Assembly (NCBI GenBank): GCA_963818645.1
Contig: CAWFTF010000001.1
Span: forward strand, 1 to 64,000
From: Gp6-AA40 sp963818645
GTDB taxonomy: Bacteria; Acidobacteriota; Vicinamibacteria; Vicinamibacterales; UBA2999
DNA: 64,000 nucleotides
Direction of reading: 5' to 3'
The position numbers were made by a program, and so were the translations under genes. The notes under the pieces were generated by a model that saw nothing but the letters and a program-made list of their open reading frames with translations, searched no databases and was not told the origin of the DNA. This document shows, in pieces, positions 8,180 to 18,156 of this stretch. The stretch's first letter is position 1. Each line of letters opens with the position of its first letter.

Positions 8180-9034
8180 TCACTCCACGAACGCCGGCGC
8201 CTTCGGCAGCTTCGCGTGCGTCGCGATGTCGTGCTCGATCCAGAGCTCGGCTTTGTTCTGCTTGATGAACGCCTCGATCTTCTTCCTCGACGCCGCTGAT
8301 TGCTCGGCGTTGAACTCGAACGTCGGGATCCTGCCCGTCGCGCGTTCCTCGGGGTAGTGATACAGGTCGCCTGCCAACACGACGGGTCCGCGCTTCGGGA
8401 GTCTGACGAATAGCACCTGGTGGCCCTGCGTGTGACCGGGCGTCGACATGATCACCACGCTCCCATCGCCGAACACATCGAGGTCCTCGTTGTTCAGCAC
8501 CGTCGTCTTCGCGTTCTTGAGCGCGCTGTACTGCGCCGGCTGGATGATGCCCTGAGGTTTGTCCGCGAACATGAAGTCGCGTTCGGCCTTCTGAACGATC
8601 CACGTTGCTCCGGCGAAGTCGTTGGCGTTGGCCGTGTGGTCGGAGTGGTAGTGGGAGAGCACGAGGTATCGGATGTCTGACGGCTTGTAGCCGATGGCCG
8701 CGAGTTGCGGCTTGAGCGGTTTCGTCGCCGACATGATCCCTTCGGTCACCGTGCCGCCGTCTGGCTTGAACGCACCGTCCGGGATGCCACCAGTGTCGAA
8801 CATGATCGTGCCTTTGGGGTGCACGATCAGATACGCGATGTTGACGAAGTCCACTTCCTTCAGCTCTTCACGTGTGAAGTTGAACAGCTTCGGGTCGAGG
8901 CCCTTGATGCTGCCTGCCTCGAACACGTAGATCCGTGGAAAGGTGACGACCGGCGGTTTCTGCTGCGCCTCGGCAACGACGATGGAGAGGGTTCCCGCCG
9001 CCAGCAGCGCAAGAATCATTCGACGCATCGTCAT
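8180..9034 (-). CDS. Exported metallo-beta-lactamase fold hydrolase (lactonase-like)
   Basis: A 284-residue protein with a signal peptide (MTMRRMILALLAAGTLSIVVAEA). The zinc-binding motif HYHSDHTAN (HxHxDH) is clear, followed by the downstream metal ligands in GHTQGHQVLF, AGDLYHYP and a late H (IEHDIATH). The motif order and spacing resemble the AHL-lactonase/AttM group, but a secreted location makes intracellular quorum quenching unlikely and the substrate is open. It starts 3 bases after the end of nadK, as the last gene of the minus-strand run. Confidence 0.85.
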   Translation of the reverse strand: MTMRRMILALLAAGTLSIVVAEAQQKPPVVTFPRIYVFEAGSIKGLDPKLFNFTREELKEVDFVNIAYLIVHPKGTIMFDTGGIPDGAFKPDGGTVTEGIMSATKPLKPQLAAIGYKPSDIRYLVLSHYHSDHTANANDFAGATWIVQKAERDFMFADKPQGIIQPAQYSALKNAKTTVLNNEDLDVFGDGSVVIMSTPGHTQGHQVLFVRLPKRGPVVLAGDLYHYPEERATGRIPTFEFNAEQSAASRKKIEAFIKQNKAELWIEHDIATHAKLPKAPAFVE

Positions 9035-9037
9035 GAT

Positions 9038-9931
9038 CTACTCCCTTCCTCCACGTTCGCCCCACTTCAGTTTCTCTCGTAGTACTTCGAAGTAGCTCCG
9101 CGCAGGCGCCTTCACCAGTCGCAGCGTTCGCTCCGACCGGCGGACGCGCACGACGTCGTTCTGCTGCAGCGGATAACCGGTCTGGCCATCGTAGGTGACG
9201 TAGATATCTTCTACGCCACTGACCACCTGCGGGCGAATCTCGATCACTTCGCTGCCGGGGATGACAATCGGCCGATTGGTCAGCGTGTGCGGTGCGATCG
9301 GCGTCAGGACGATGGCGTCGGCGCGCGGATGCACGATGGGACCGCCAGCGGCCAGGTTGTACGCCGTCGATCCCGTCGCAGTGGCCACAATCAGGCCGTC
9401 AGCTTTGACCTTGGTCACGAGGCCAGCGCCAACAGATACCGACAGCTCGATGATGCGCGACAGCGCCGCCTTCGTGAACACGACATCGTTGAGGACGATG
9501 CGCGAATCGAAGTGCTCACGTGCGCGATACGCGTCGGCGGCGAGCATGGCGCGCTCGTCAAACGTCGCGGTTCCGTTCAACACGGACTCGAGCACGTCGT
9601 AAAGTTCGTCGATGCGCACCTCGGTGAGGAAACCGAGGCTGCCGAAGTTCACGCCAAGGATCGGCGTGTCGCGTCCGGCCAGCGCGGTTCTCGTCGCCAT
9701 GCTGAGCAGCGTGCCGTCGCCGCCCATGACGACGACCAAATCGACGTCGCTCGGAAGCTCGTCTCTCGTTCGCGTCTCGCCGGCGGCCTTCGTCAGCTTG
9801 CCCGTGTCGGTGTCGAAGATCGGCTCGATGTGACGAGTGCGCAGCCACGACGCGAGCTGATCGAGATGATCGGCAGCCGCGTGGAGCCCGCCCTTGGCTA
9901 CGATGCCGATGCGGGTGATCTCGCCGCTCAT
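9038..9931 (-). CDS. nadK: NAD kinase
   Basis: A 297-residue cytoplasmic enzyme that phosphorylates NAD to NADP. The diagnostic GGDGTLL motif sits near residue 70, followed by the NFGSLGFLTE region and the GSTAYNLAAGGPIVHP C-terminal signature. Length and motif order match bacterial NadK. The ATG at 9931 overlaps the tlyA stop by 4 bases (ATGA), which indicates translational coupling. The tlyA-nadK order is common in bacteria. Confidence 0.95.
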   Translation of the reverse strand: MSGEITRIGIVAKGGLHAAADHLDQLASWLRTRHIEPIFDTDTGKLTKAAGETRTRDELPSDVDLVVVMGGDGTLLSMATRTALAGRDTPILGVNFGSLGFLTEVRIDELYDVLESVLNGTATFDERAMLAADAYRAREHFDSRIVLNDVVFTKAALSRIIELSVSVGAGLVTKVKADGLIVATATGSTAYNLAAGGPIVHPRADAIVLTPIAPHTLTNRPIVIPGSEVIEIRPQVVSGVEDIYVTYDGQTGYPLQQNDVVRVRRSERTLRLVKAPARSYFEVLREKLKWGERGGRE

Positions 9932-10659
9932 GTGGGTTGGAAGTGGACCAGGAACTCGACGTTGCCTTTCTGGCCGGTGATAGGAGACGGTGTGGACGCC
10001 ACGCGGCTCAATCCTACCTCAGCGCCCGCGGCGGTGACCTCTTCGAGCACGCGCGAGTGAATGGCAGGGTCCCGGATGATGCCCTTCCTGACCTCTGTCC
10101 GGCCCGCTTCGAACTGCGGTTTCACGAGCGCGACGATGTCGGCACCCGGTCGAAGCACGGGCGTGACAACTGGAAAGATCTGTCGTAGCGAAATGAACGA
10201 CACGTCAATCGTCACGATGTCGACAGCAGTCGGGAGGTCGGCGAGCGTCAGATGCCGCGCGTTGAAGTGCTCGATGACGACCACGCGTTCGTCATTCCGC
10301 AGCTTCCAGTCCAGTTGACCGTGGCCGACGTCGAGCGCCACGACGCGCACGGCGCCGCGCTGCAGCAGCACGTCGGTAAAGCCGCCAGTCGATGCGCCGA
10401 TATCGAGGCACTCGCGCCCACGGACCTCGATGTGAAATGTATCGAGGGCGTGCGCGAGCTTGAGGCCGCCGCGGCCGGCGTACGGGTGATCCGGCGTCAC
10501 GAGTGCGACGGCGGACTGATCGTCGACCGCGGTGCCTGCCTTGGTCGCAGGCCGATCGTTCACGGTGACCTGTCCGGCCAGGATCAGCGCGCGCGCTCGC
10601 TCGCGTGACGGAGCGAGTCCGCGTTCGACGACGAGCTGATCCAAACGGATGCGCGTCAC
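9928..10659 (-). CDS. tlyA: TlyA family rRNA (cytidine-2'-O)-methyltransferase
   Basis: A 243-residue protein from the GTG at 10659. The first 60 residues form an S4 RNA-binding domain (RLDQLVVERGLAPSRERARALI...VTVNDRPA). The methyltransferase part has the SAM-binding LDIGASTGGFTDVLL, then DVSFISLRQI and LVKPQFEAGR, as in FtsJ/TlyA enzymes that methylate rRNA 2'-OH groups. The frame is open to an ATG at 10713, but those 18 codons translate the intergenic heptamer repeat and precede the normal S4 start, so GTG is preferred. It overlaps nadK by 4 bases. Confidence 0.9.
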   Translation of the reverse strand: MTRIRLDQLVVERGLAPSRERARALILAGQVTVNDRPATKAGTAVDDQSAVALVTPDHPYAGRGGLKLAHALDTFHIEVRGRECLDIGASTGGFTDVLLQRGAVRVVALDVGHGQLDWKLRNDERVVVIEHFNARHLTLADLPTAVDIVTIDVSFISLRQIFPVVTPVLRPGADIVALVKPQFEAGRTEVRKGIIRDPAIHSRVLEEVTAAGAEVGLSRVASTPSPITGQKGNVEFLVHFQPT

Positions 10660-10683
10660 GGGTAAATCTGTACGACGCGTGTC

Positions 10684-10760
10684 AACTTCCAATTCCCAAC
10701 TTCCAACCTCCAAGGACCTCGAACGTGTTTGGGAGTTGGGAGTTGGAGATTGGGAGTTGT
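10684..10760. repeat. Heptamer repeat, GGGAGTT family, inverted arms
   Basis: The left arm (10684-10715) is about four degenerate units of CTTCCAA/TTCCCAA. The right arm (10728-10760) is four units of TTGGGAG/TTGGAGA. The arms are complementary and can fold into a hairpin around a 12-base spacer. It lies between ispA and tlyA, where many genomes carry dxs. Confidence 0.9.
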
Positions 10761-10761
10761 C

Positions 10762-11574
10762 TCAATTCGACCTGTTGACAATCCATTGGCCAATCGCAAT
10801 CAGGCGCTCATCGTCCGCGCCTGCGGATCGAAGGGACGCGTCGGCGCGTTCGAGACACTCGGCGGCCATGCGACGCGACGTCTCGAGACCGTAGAGAGCA
10901 GGGTAGGTGGGCTTGCCCGCTGCGGCATCTTTGCCGGTGGACTTTCCAAGGTTGGCCGCAACGCCTTCGACATCGAGGATGTCGTCGACGATTTGAAACG
11001 CCAACCCGAACTCGCTGGCGGCCGCGTCGATGCCGGCGATCTGCTGGTCGGATCCACCGCCCATGATGGCGCCCGAGACCGCAGACGCGCGGATGAGCGC
11101 GCCTGTTTTGCGTGCGTGCATCGCGCGCAGCGAAGGAGCGTCGACAACCGGATGCAACTGTCCCTTCGGATCGGGCGTGACCGACGCGAGATCGATCGCC
11201 TGCCCTCCAACCATGCCGACGGCTCCGGCCGCGTGCGCGACGGTCTCGATGACGCGCAGCTTGCGGGCGGTCACGAGGGACTCGCGACTCGCGGGCGCGC
11301 GTGCGAGGAGATGAAACGCCTCGGTCAGCAGTCCGTCGCCCGCCAGGATGGCGATGCCTTCGCCGGCGACGACGTGCAGCGTAGGGCGGCCGCGTCGCAT
11401 GGTGTCGTTGTCCATCGCGGGCAGGTCGTCGTGGATGAGCGAGTAGGTGTGAATCAGTTCGATGGCGCACGCCGCTGGGAGAGCCAGGCTGCGATCGCCA
11501 CCGACAGCGTCTGCGCTCGCCAGGCAGAGAATGGGACGCAGCCGCTTGCCTCCAGCGAGCAGGCTGTAGCGCAT
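10762..11574 (-). CDS. ispA: Polyprenyl (farnesyl/geranyl) diphosphate synthase, 5' end unclear
   Basis: It encodes 270 residues from the first in-frame ATG. The first aspartate-rich motif is HDDLPAMDND and the second is FQIVDDILD; AGGKRLRP and KTGALIRA also fit short-chain prenyltransferases that condense IPP with DMAPP or GPP. The protein is about 25-30 residues short at the N-terminus. In-frame codons upstream encode the missing helix (YLDARRAEVEAALAAFLP), but no ATG, GTG or TTG lies between them and the xseB stop. A GTG at 11689 overlaps that stop (GTGA) and would be a normal coupled start, but it is one base out of frame. A single-base indel near 11675 is the simplest explanation. Confidence 0.88.
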   Translation of the reverse strand: MRYSLLAGGKRLRPILCLASADAVGGDRSLALPAACAIELIHTYSLIHDDLPAMDNDTMRRGRPTLHVVAGEGIAILAGDGLLTEAFHLLARAPASRESLVTARKLRVIETVAHAAGAVGMVGGQAIDLASVTPDPKGQLHPVVDAPSLRAMHARKTGALIRASAVSGAIMGGGSDQQIAGIDAAASEFGLAFQIVDDILDVEGVAANLGKSTGKDAAAGKPTYPALYGLETSRRMAAECLERADASLRSAGADDERLIAIGQWIVNRSN

Positions 11575-11685
11575 GGCGGCATCGACGACTGCGGGAACCT
11601 CAAGCGATGAAGGCAGGAACGCGGCAAGCGCAGCTTCGACTTCAGCCCGGCGGGCGTCGAGATACGCGCCGGCCTTCCGCCGTCT

Positions 11686-11940
11686 TCACTCCTTGCCCTT
11701 AACGAGACCATTCTCGGCGGCGAATCCCGGCGGTGCCGGCCTGACCTCGCCGCGTTCGTTGAGGATCTCGATGCGCTTCTCGGCCTCTTCGAGTCGTGCG
11801 TGACAGAAGCGCGAGAGGTGGACGCCGCGCTCGTAGAGCTGCAGCGACGCTTCGAGAGCGAGGTCGCCTTCTTCGAGTTTCTTGACGATAGTCTCGAGCT
11901 CGGCGATCGCAGTCTCGAAATCTTTGATGGTGGGATCCAC
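11686..11940 (-). CDS. xseB: Exodeoxyribonuclease VII small subunit
   Basis: An 84-residue protein with the XseB signature FETAIAELETIVKKLEEGDLALE followed by SLQLYERGVHLSRFCHARLEEAEKRI. It binds the large subunit XseA to form the single-strand exonuclease ExoVII. The C-terminal tail (about 20 residues, ending VKGKE) is variable, as is usual. It lies downstream of xseA, separated by a 135-base repeat region, and its stop overlaps the probable start of ispA. Confidence 0.93.
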   Translation of the reverse strand: MDPTIKDFETAIAELETIVKKLEEGDLALEASLQLYERGVHLSRFCHARLEEAEKRIEILNERGEVRPAPPGFAAENGLVKGKE

Positions 11941-11947
11941 GGGTTGT

Positions 11948-12074
11948 CAGTCCTCAGTCTTCGGTCCTCAGTCCACGGTCTTCAGTTTACCTTCGGACCG
12001 TCGCCCCTTCGCACTGGACCGTCGCACCTTCGCACTGGACCTTCGCACCCTCGTCCCGTCGCCCCTCGGACCGC
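11948..12074. repeat. Heptamer repeats, CAGTCCT family and a second TTCGCAC/CTGGACC block
   Basis: 11948-11985 is about five units of (C)AGTCCTC/GGTCTTC. 12001-12074 is a second, more degenerate 7-base pattern alternating CTTCGCA, CTGGACC and GTCGCAC. They fill the space between the xseA stop and the xseB start inside an otherwise tight operon. Confidence 0.8.
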
Positions 12075-12075
12075 T

Positions 12076-13482
12076 TCAGTGCTTCTTGTCCTTGACCTCA
12101 CAGGTCAACTCGCCCTTTTCGATCGTGACGAAGACCTGTGAGCCTTTCTCGATGCGCGACGCGTCGCGGACGATCTCCGTGCGGTCGGCGTTCCAGCAGA
12201 CGGCGTAGCCACGACCGAGCACGGCGAGTGGGCTCAAGCTTTCGAGCCGTGCCGCGGAGGATCCGAGTCGCGCGGCGAGCGTCTGCGTCTTCCTGTGAAT
12301 CGTCGAGCGCAGGCGCCCGTCACCGGCAATGAGCCTCGCCTTGACGCCGGCGAGCTGGCGGCGCAGATCGAATCGCTCGAGCGTGAGCCGGAGACGCTGA
12401 TACGTGCGCTCGCGTGAGGCCAGGCCAGCTTGCAGCGCACGCTGCAGCTCGAACGTGAGTTCGTCCGCGTGCCGGCCTCGCAGCGCCAGATGCCCGCGCA
12501 TGCCTGCGAAGCCGGACTTGCTGTCGAGTGCGCGCAGCTTCGACTCGAGGCGATGCGTGCGCATCGACATCGCCGCCTGCACGCCTCTGACGAGTCGATC
12601 GATGCGTGCGACGAACTCGTCCTTTCGCGCGACGACCATCTCCGCGGCCGCCGATGGCGTCGGCGCGCGCAGGTCGGCGACGAAATCCGCGATCGTGACG
12701 TCGGTCTCGTGGCCGACCGCCGAGATGACCGGCACCGGGGATCCCGCAATCGCTCGCGCGACGACTTCCTGATTGAAGGACCAGAGATCCTCGATCGAAC
12801 CTCCGCCGCGTCCGACCAGGATCACGTCAACGCCCTTCACCTTGGCGATCGCCCTGAGCCCGCGGGCAATGTCGAGAGCTGCGCCGTCGCCTTGCACGCG
12901 TGTCGGTCGAATCACGAGGTGCGCGTTCGCGTAGCGGCGGCGCAGCACGTTGATGATGTCGCGCACGGCCGCGCCGTCGAGCGAGGTGACGATCCCGATC
13001 TTGCGGGGAAGGGCAGGCAGCGGACGTTTACGCGCCTGGTCGAAGAGGCCCTCGGCCGCGAGCCGCTGCTTCAGTTGGTCGAAGGCGAGTTGCAGCGCAC
13101 CGAGGCCCTCGGGCTCGAGGTGCTCGCAGACGATCTGGTACTCGCCTTTCGGATCGTAGACACTGATCCGTCCGCGCGCGACGACACGGAGTCCGTCCTG
13201 CGGCTTGAAGCGGAGCAGCCGCAGCGAGGAGCGGAACATGACGCCCTTGATCTGTGCGTTCGCGTCCTTCAGCGTGAAATACAGGTGCCCGGTATTCCAC
13301 ACCCGGCAATTTGACAGCTCGCCTTCGACCCAGATCTCGAAGAAGCGATCCTCGAGCAGCGTCCGCACTTCGGTCGTCAGCTCGGAAACGGTCAGGATTC
13401 GTCGTCGGGGCGGCGGGGGCGGGGTGTCCTCTTTGTCGAGCGTCTCGTCGGGTTCCTCGAACGGCAGATCGAAGAGGCTCAT
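12076..13482 (-). CDS. xseA: Exodeoxyribonuclease VII large subunit
   Basis: A 468-residue protein. It has an acidic, proline-rich head (EEPDETLDKEDTPPPPPRRR), an N-terminal OB-fold (LTVSELTTEVRTLLEDRF...WVEGELSN) that binds ssDNA, then the catalytic domain with GIVTSLDGAAVRDI, VLVGRGGGSIEDLWSFN and SAVGHETD(V)TIADF, and a C-terminal coiled-coil region. This is the standard XseA order and length. The ATG at 13482 overlaps the ymdB stop by 4 bases. The last residues (EKGELTCEVKDKKH) are normal. Confidence 0.96.
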   Translation of the reverse strand: MSLFDLPFEEPDETLDKEDTPPPPPRRRILTVSELTTEVRTLLEDRFFEIWVEGELSNCRVWNTGHLYFTLKDANAQIKGVMFRSSLRLLRFKPQDGLRVVARGRISVYDPKGEYQIVCEHLEPEGLGALQLAFDQLKQRLAAEGLFDQARKRPLPALPRKIGIVTSLDGAAVRDIINVLRRRYANAHLVIRPTRVQGDGAALDIARGLRAIAKVKGVDVILVGRGGGSIEDLWSFNQEVVARAIAGSPVPVISAVGHETDVTIADFVADLRAPTPSAAAEMVVARKDEFVARIDRLVRGVQAAMSMRTHRLESKLRALDSKSGFAGMRGHLALRGRHADELTFELQRALQAGLASRERTYQRLRLTLERFDLRRQLAGVKARLIAGDGRLRSTIHRKTQTLAARLGSSAARLESLSPLAVLGRGYAVCWNADRTEIVRDASRIEKGSQVFVTIEKGELTCEVKDKKH

Positions 13483-14309
13483 CGGCTCGACGTGGTGGCG
13501 GCCACTCGTGAGGCCAGGGCTGCGAGCTCCTGCTCGGAGTAACTGAGGCGCGTCACAGAAGTGGCGCGACCGGTCTTTTCATCCGCGCTCACCAGGACGC
13601 CGTTCAGCCGCGGATTTGCGCTGGCAGGTTCGAACCTCGACGGCATGCCAGTGAGGAAACGCGCCAGCGATGGTTCGCGCTCCATGCCGATGATGCCGTC
13701 GTGCGGGCCGGTCATGCCGGCGTCGGTCAGGTACGCGGTGCCGTTCGGCAAAATGCGTTCGTCCGCGCTCTGCACGTGCGTGTGCGTGCCGACGACGAGC
13801 GTGGCCTTCCCGTCGAGATGCCAGCCCATCGCGATCTTCTCGCTGGTCGCCTCCGCGTGGAAGTCCACGACGATGACGCGGGTCTTGGAGCGCAACCCAT
13901 CAATCTCGGTGAGGACCCCCGCGAAAGGATCGTCGATCGGCGTCATGAACACGCGTCCCATGACGTTGACGATGCCCACGGCGCGACCATCGCCCGTCTG
14001 CGCGAGATACGAGCCCCGACCCGGAACGCCGGCAGGGTAGTTGGCCGGACGCAGCAAGCGGGGTTGGCTCGTGATGTACGGGATGACCTCACGCTTGTCG
14101 AAGATGTGATTACCCGAGGTCATGACGTCCACGCCCCAGTCGAGCAGCGCGTCGCCAATGTCCTTCGTCACACCAAAACCCGCGGCGGCGTTCTCGGCGT
14201 TCGCGATCGTGAAATCGACGCCGTGATGATCGATGAGCCCTCGCAGCCCCTTCCGTATCAACTCGCGGCCGGGACGGCCGACGATGTCGCCGATGAACAG
14301 GATGTTCAT
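13479..14309 (-). CDS. ymdB: YmdB-family metallophosphoesterase (TIGR00282 type)
   Basis: A 276-residue protein starting MNILFIGDIVGRPGRE, with NAENAAAGFG, SGNHIFDKREV, VDFHAEATSEK and GTHTHVQSADE. These are the metal ligands of the YmdB phosphodiesterase family, which cleaves 2',3'-cyclic nucleotides. It overlaps both neighbours by 4 bases (hsp20 upstream, xseA downstream), forming a translationally coupled trio. The C-terminal tail after TSVTRLSYSEQEL is short and Ala/Ser rich. Confidence 0.93.
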   Translation of the reverse strand: MNILFIGDIVGRPGRELIRKGLRGLIDHHGVDFTIANAENAAAGFGVTKDIGDALLDWGVDVMTSGNHIFDKREVIPYITSQPRLLRPANYPAGVPGRGSYLAQTGDGRAVGIVNVMGRVFMTPIDDPFAGVLTEIDGLRSKTRVIVVDFHAEATSEKIAMGWHLDGKATLVVGTHTHVQSADERILPNGTAYLTDAGMTGPHDGIIGMEREPSLARFLTGMPSRFEPASANPRLNGVLVSADEKTGRATSVTRLSYSEQELAALASRVAATTSSR

Positions 14310-14773
14310 GCCGGTTGCCGCGTGTCGCCCTGAATCTGAATCGTCTGCACCTGACCGCGCCGATCGACGCGCTTGGGAAGAATGATCGTCAACTCGCCGC
14401 TCGAGAGCCTGGCTTGCGCCTGTCCGATCTCAAATGCGCCGCTCAGGCGCACGGCGCGCGCGAAGCGGCCGTATCCACGCTCGAGCAGATGAAAGTTGGG
14501 CTGGGACGCCGTCGGCGTAGGAGCCTTCTCGCCCGCAACGATCAGCACGTCACCACGAAACAGCACGCGCACCGCTTCGCGAGGCACGCCCGCCACATCC
14601 ACGACGATCTCGACGGCGTTCGACGTTTCCACGACGTCGAGCGAGGGGTGGTATTCGCCCGAGTGCGCCCGCTGCTGGGGGCCGAGGGTGGCGGCGAGGT
14701 CGGCGAAGACCTGACGGAGGTCGTCCACCAGTTCGCGGGATTCAGTGGTGGGAAGAAACGAGAACTCGAGCAC
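14306..14773 (-). CDS. Hsp20/alpha-crystallin family protein
   Basis: 155 residues from a GTG start. The alpha-crystallin domain runs from about residue 45 (SLDVVETSNAVEIVVDVAGVPREAVRV) to 140, and includes GYGRFARAVRLSGAFE and the late GELTIILPK strand. It is a small ATP-independent chaperone. It diverges from dnaK across 194 bases that hold a repeat and the dnaK promoter, so it may share heat-shock control. A second Hsp20 gene follows dnaK. Confidence 0.88.
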   Translation of the reverse strand: MLEFSFLPTTESRELVDDLRQVFADLAATLGPQQRAHSGEYHPSLDVVETSNAVEIVVDVAGVPREAVRVLFRGDVLIVAGEKAPTPTASQPNFHLLERGYGRFARAVRLSGAFEIGQAQARLSSGELTIILPKRVDRRGQVQTIQIQGDTRQPA

Positions 14774-14791
14774 GGGAACTCAATGATTGCA

Positions 14792-14879
14792 CGGTCCTCA
14801 ATCCTCAGTCCTCTCCTCCGTCCTCAGTCTCTCGGGACTATCGAGACCGTGGCCTGTGGACCGTGGACTGTGGACCGCG
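14792..14879. repeat. Heptamer repeat, CAGTCCT/CAGTCCA family, inverted arms
   Basis: The left arm (14792-14830) carries CGGTCCT, CAATCCT, CAGTCCT units. The right arm (14845-14879) carries GGACCGT/GGACTGT units, the complement of CAGTCCA/CGGTCCA. It sits between the divergent hsp20 and dnaK genes and ends 35 bases before the -35 box. Confidence 0.85.
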
Positions 14880-14896
14880 CATGATATGATAAATAT

Positions 14897-14942
14897 ACAC
14901 TCATATTAGATGCTTGACAAACACTCATATGAGCCCTATCAT
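14897..14942 (+). promoter_or_regulatory. dnaK promoter with duplicated operator-like motif
   Basis: TTGACA (14914-14919), a 17-base spacer and TATCAT (14937-14942) form a near-consensus sigma-70 promoter. ACACTCATAT occurs twice, at 14897-14906 and 14921-14930, 24 bases apart. The second copy extends to the perfect palindrome CTCATATGAG inside the spacer. That placement suggests a repressor site, perhaps HspR-like, but the match to known HAIR or CIRCE elements is weak. The region is AT rich compared with its surroundings. Confidence 0.7.
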
Positions 14943-14967
14943 TCTGTTCACGGGGGAAACAGAACAG

Positions 14968-16843
<1,876 letters not shown>

Positions 16844-16858
16844 GAGGAGAAACAGACC

Positions 16859-17284
16859 ATGACCATTACTCGATTCGATCCGTTTCGTGACCTGAGCCGA
16901 TTCTTCGGTGACGTCTACCTTCGCGACGAGGAGCTGACCTCGCGCGGCAACTGGGTGCCGCCGGTCGACATCTACGAGACCGCGGGGCACGACCTGGTCA
17001 TCAAGGCAGAACTGCCGGACGTGAACCGGGAAGACGTCGAGGTCACCGTCGAGAACAACACGCTCACTCTCAAGGGGACCAAGAGTCTTCCGACCGAGGT
17101 GAAGGAAGAGCAGTTCCGCCGCGTCGAGCGTCGCTATGGCTCGTTCGCGCGATCGTTCACCCTGCCCAACACGGTGGACGCGTCGAAGGTGAGTGCCGAC
17201 TACAAGAACGGCGTGCTCACGGTGAAGCTGCCCTTTCGCGAGGAAGCCAGGCCGCGCACGATCAACGTCGAAGTCGCTGCGTAA
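16859..17284 (+). CDS. Hsp20/alpha-crystallin family protein
   Basis: 141 residues, starting MTITRFDPFRDLSRFF with an AGAGGAGA ribosome site 8 bases before the ATG. The alpha-crystallin domain spans about residues 38-140 (WVPPVDIYETAGHDLVIKAEL...DYKNGVLTVKLP), with the classic RRYGSFARSFTLP. This is a small heat-shock chaperone of the class typically induced with Hsp70. It lies 15 bases after dnaK and is probably co-transcribed with it. Confidence 0.95.
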   Translation: MTITRFDPFRDLSRFFGDVYLRDEELTSRGNWVPPVDIYETAGHDLVIKAELPDVNREDVEVTVENNTLTLKGTKSLPTEVKEEQFRRVERRYGSFARSFTLPNTVDASKVSADYKNGVLTVKLPFREEARPRTINVEVAA

Positions 17285-17293
17285 TTGATCCTC

Positions 17294-17400
17294 GTAGTAG
17301 GCGGTAGGCGGTAGGCAGTAGGCGGCGGTAAGGCGGTAGGTGGATGCGGTGGGGCGGACTTGAGATGCCGCCCACCGCATACTGCCTACCGCCTACTGTT
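17294..17400. repeat. Heptamer repeat, RGTAGGC family, inverted arms
   Basis: The left arm (17294-17346) is six to seven units of AGTAGGC/GGTAGGC. The right arm (17367-17400) is the complement (GCCTACC/GCCTACT). The pair can fold into a long hairpin after hsp20 and before the omega-like gene. Confidence 0.9.
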
Positions 17401-17431
17401 GTACGGCACTGTGTTAGTCTTCAAGGTAAAT

Positions 17432-17723
17432 ATGGACGACACAGTCGATCTCACGGCGCTCGGAGGCAAGCGACGAGTCTGCGCCTATCGTTCCGGTCAA
17501 GGCGACCCCCATCGAGAGTCGCTTCCTCTTCGTTGACGTGGCGGCCATGCGCGCGAAGCAGCTGCGACGTGGTGCTCTCGTCCGTCTGAGTGACGACGAC
17601 AAACTGTTCGAGCAGCATAGGGCGATCCCGCACAAGGCTGAGCGTGTGGCGATGGAAGAAGTGAGGAGGTGCCTCGTTCTCTACGAAGTGCCTTCTACTG
17701 ACAAGCCGATCCCGCGCGACTAG
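17432..17723 (+). CDS. rpoZ: RNA polymerase omega subunit-like protein, probable frameshift
   Basis: The protein-like core reads IVPVKATPIESRFLFVDVAA, then MRAKQLRRGALVRL, HKAERVAMEEVRRCLVLYEV. The order 'I-S-R-F, A-x-R-A-x-Q-L-x-x-G, K-x-x-x-x-A-x-E-E' matches bacterial RpoZ, which helps assemble the beta' subunit. The core frame has no ATG, GTG or TTG before the GTG at 17538, which is too late. The ATG at 17432 (MDDTVDLTALG) is one base out of frame, so a single-base indel between about 17450 and 17480 is likely. The alternative is a shorter protein from 17538. Confidence 0.65.
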
Positions 17724-17777
17724 CGATTTCAGTCCAGACGGAACCTTTTCGGAGCACCTCCCGTAGGTGCGAATAGG

Positions 17778-18143
17778 ATGTTGACCTTCCTATTCCTGTG
17801 CGCGGTGGGAATGGCCTTCGCCGGGCTGCTTGCCATTCCTTTCATGCTGTTCGGGCTGATCTTCTGGGTCATCACACTTCCGTTTCGCCTGTTCTTTGGC
17901 CTGTTCGGGCTGTTCTTCGCGCTGATCTTCGGGATCTTCCGCGTGGTCTTCGGGATCATCGGCGGGATTCTCGGCTTCATCCTCGCGCCGGTTGGCCTGC
18001 TGGTGCTGGCGTTGTTCGTCATTGGCGGAGTGATCGTCGGGTTGCTCTCGCTGCTGGCGCCTCTCGTGCCGATCGCGCTGCTGGCACTGCTGGTCTGGGC
18101 GATCTACCGGATCACCCAGCGGCGTCCTACACCGACATTCTGA
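17778..18143 (+). CDS. Small hydrophobic membrane protein
   Basis: 121 residues, almost entirely apolar, with about four membrane segments rich in Phe, Gly, Ile and Leu (for example LFFGLFGLFFALIFGIFRVV). It ends in a short basic tail (YRITQRRPTPTF). There are no charged residues that would suggest a channel or transporter. The family is unknown. It is 14 bases from surE and probably shares its transcript. Confidence 0.7.
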   Translation: MLTFLFLCAVGMAFAGLLAIPFMLFGLIFWVITLPFRLFFGLFGLFFALIFGIFRVVFGIIGGILGFILAPVGLLVLALFVIGGVIVGLLSLLAPLVPIALLALLVWAIYRITQRRPTPTF

Positions 18144-18156
18144 TAATCTCGGCGGC

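Noticed and set aside
10684..10713. Longer tlyA start at the ATG at 10713
   Set aside because: The added 18 codons only translate the heptamer repeat and precede the S4 domain; the GTG at 10659 fits the family.
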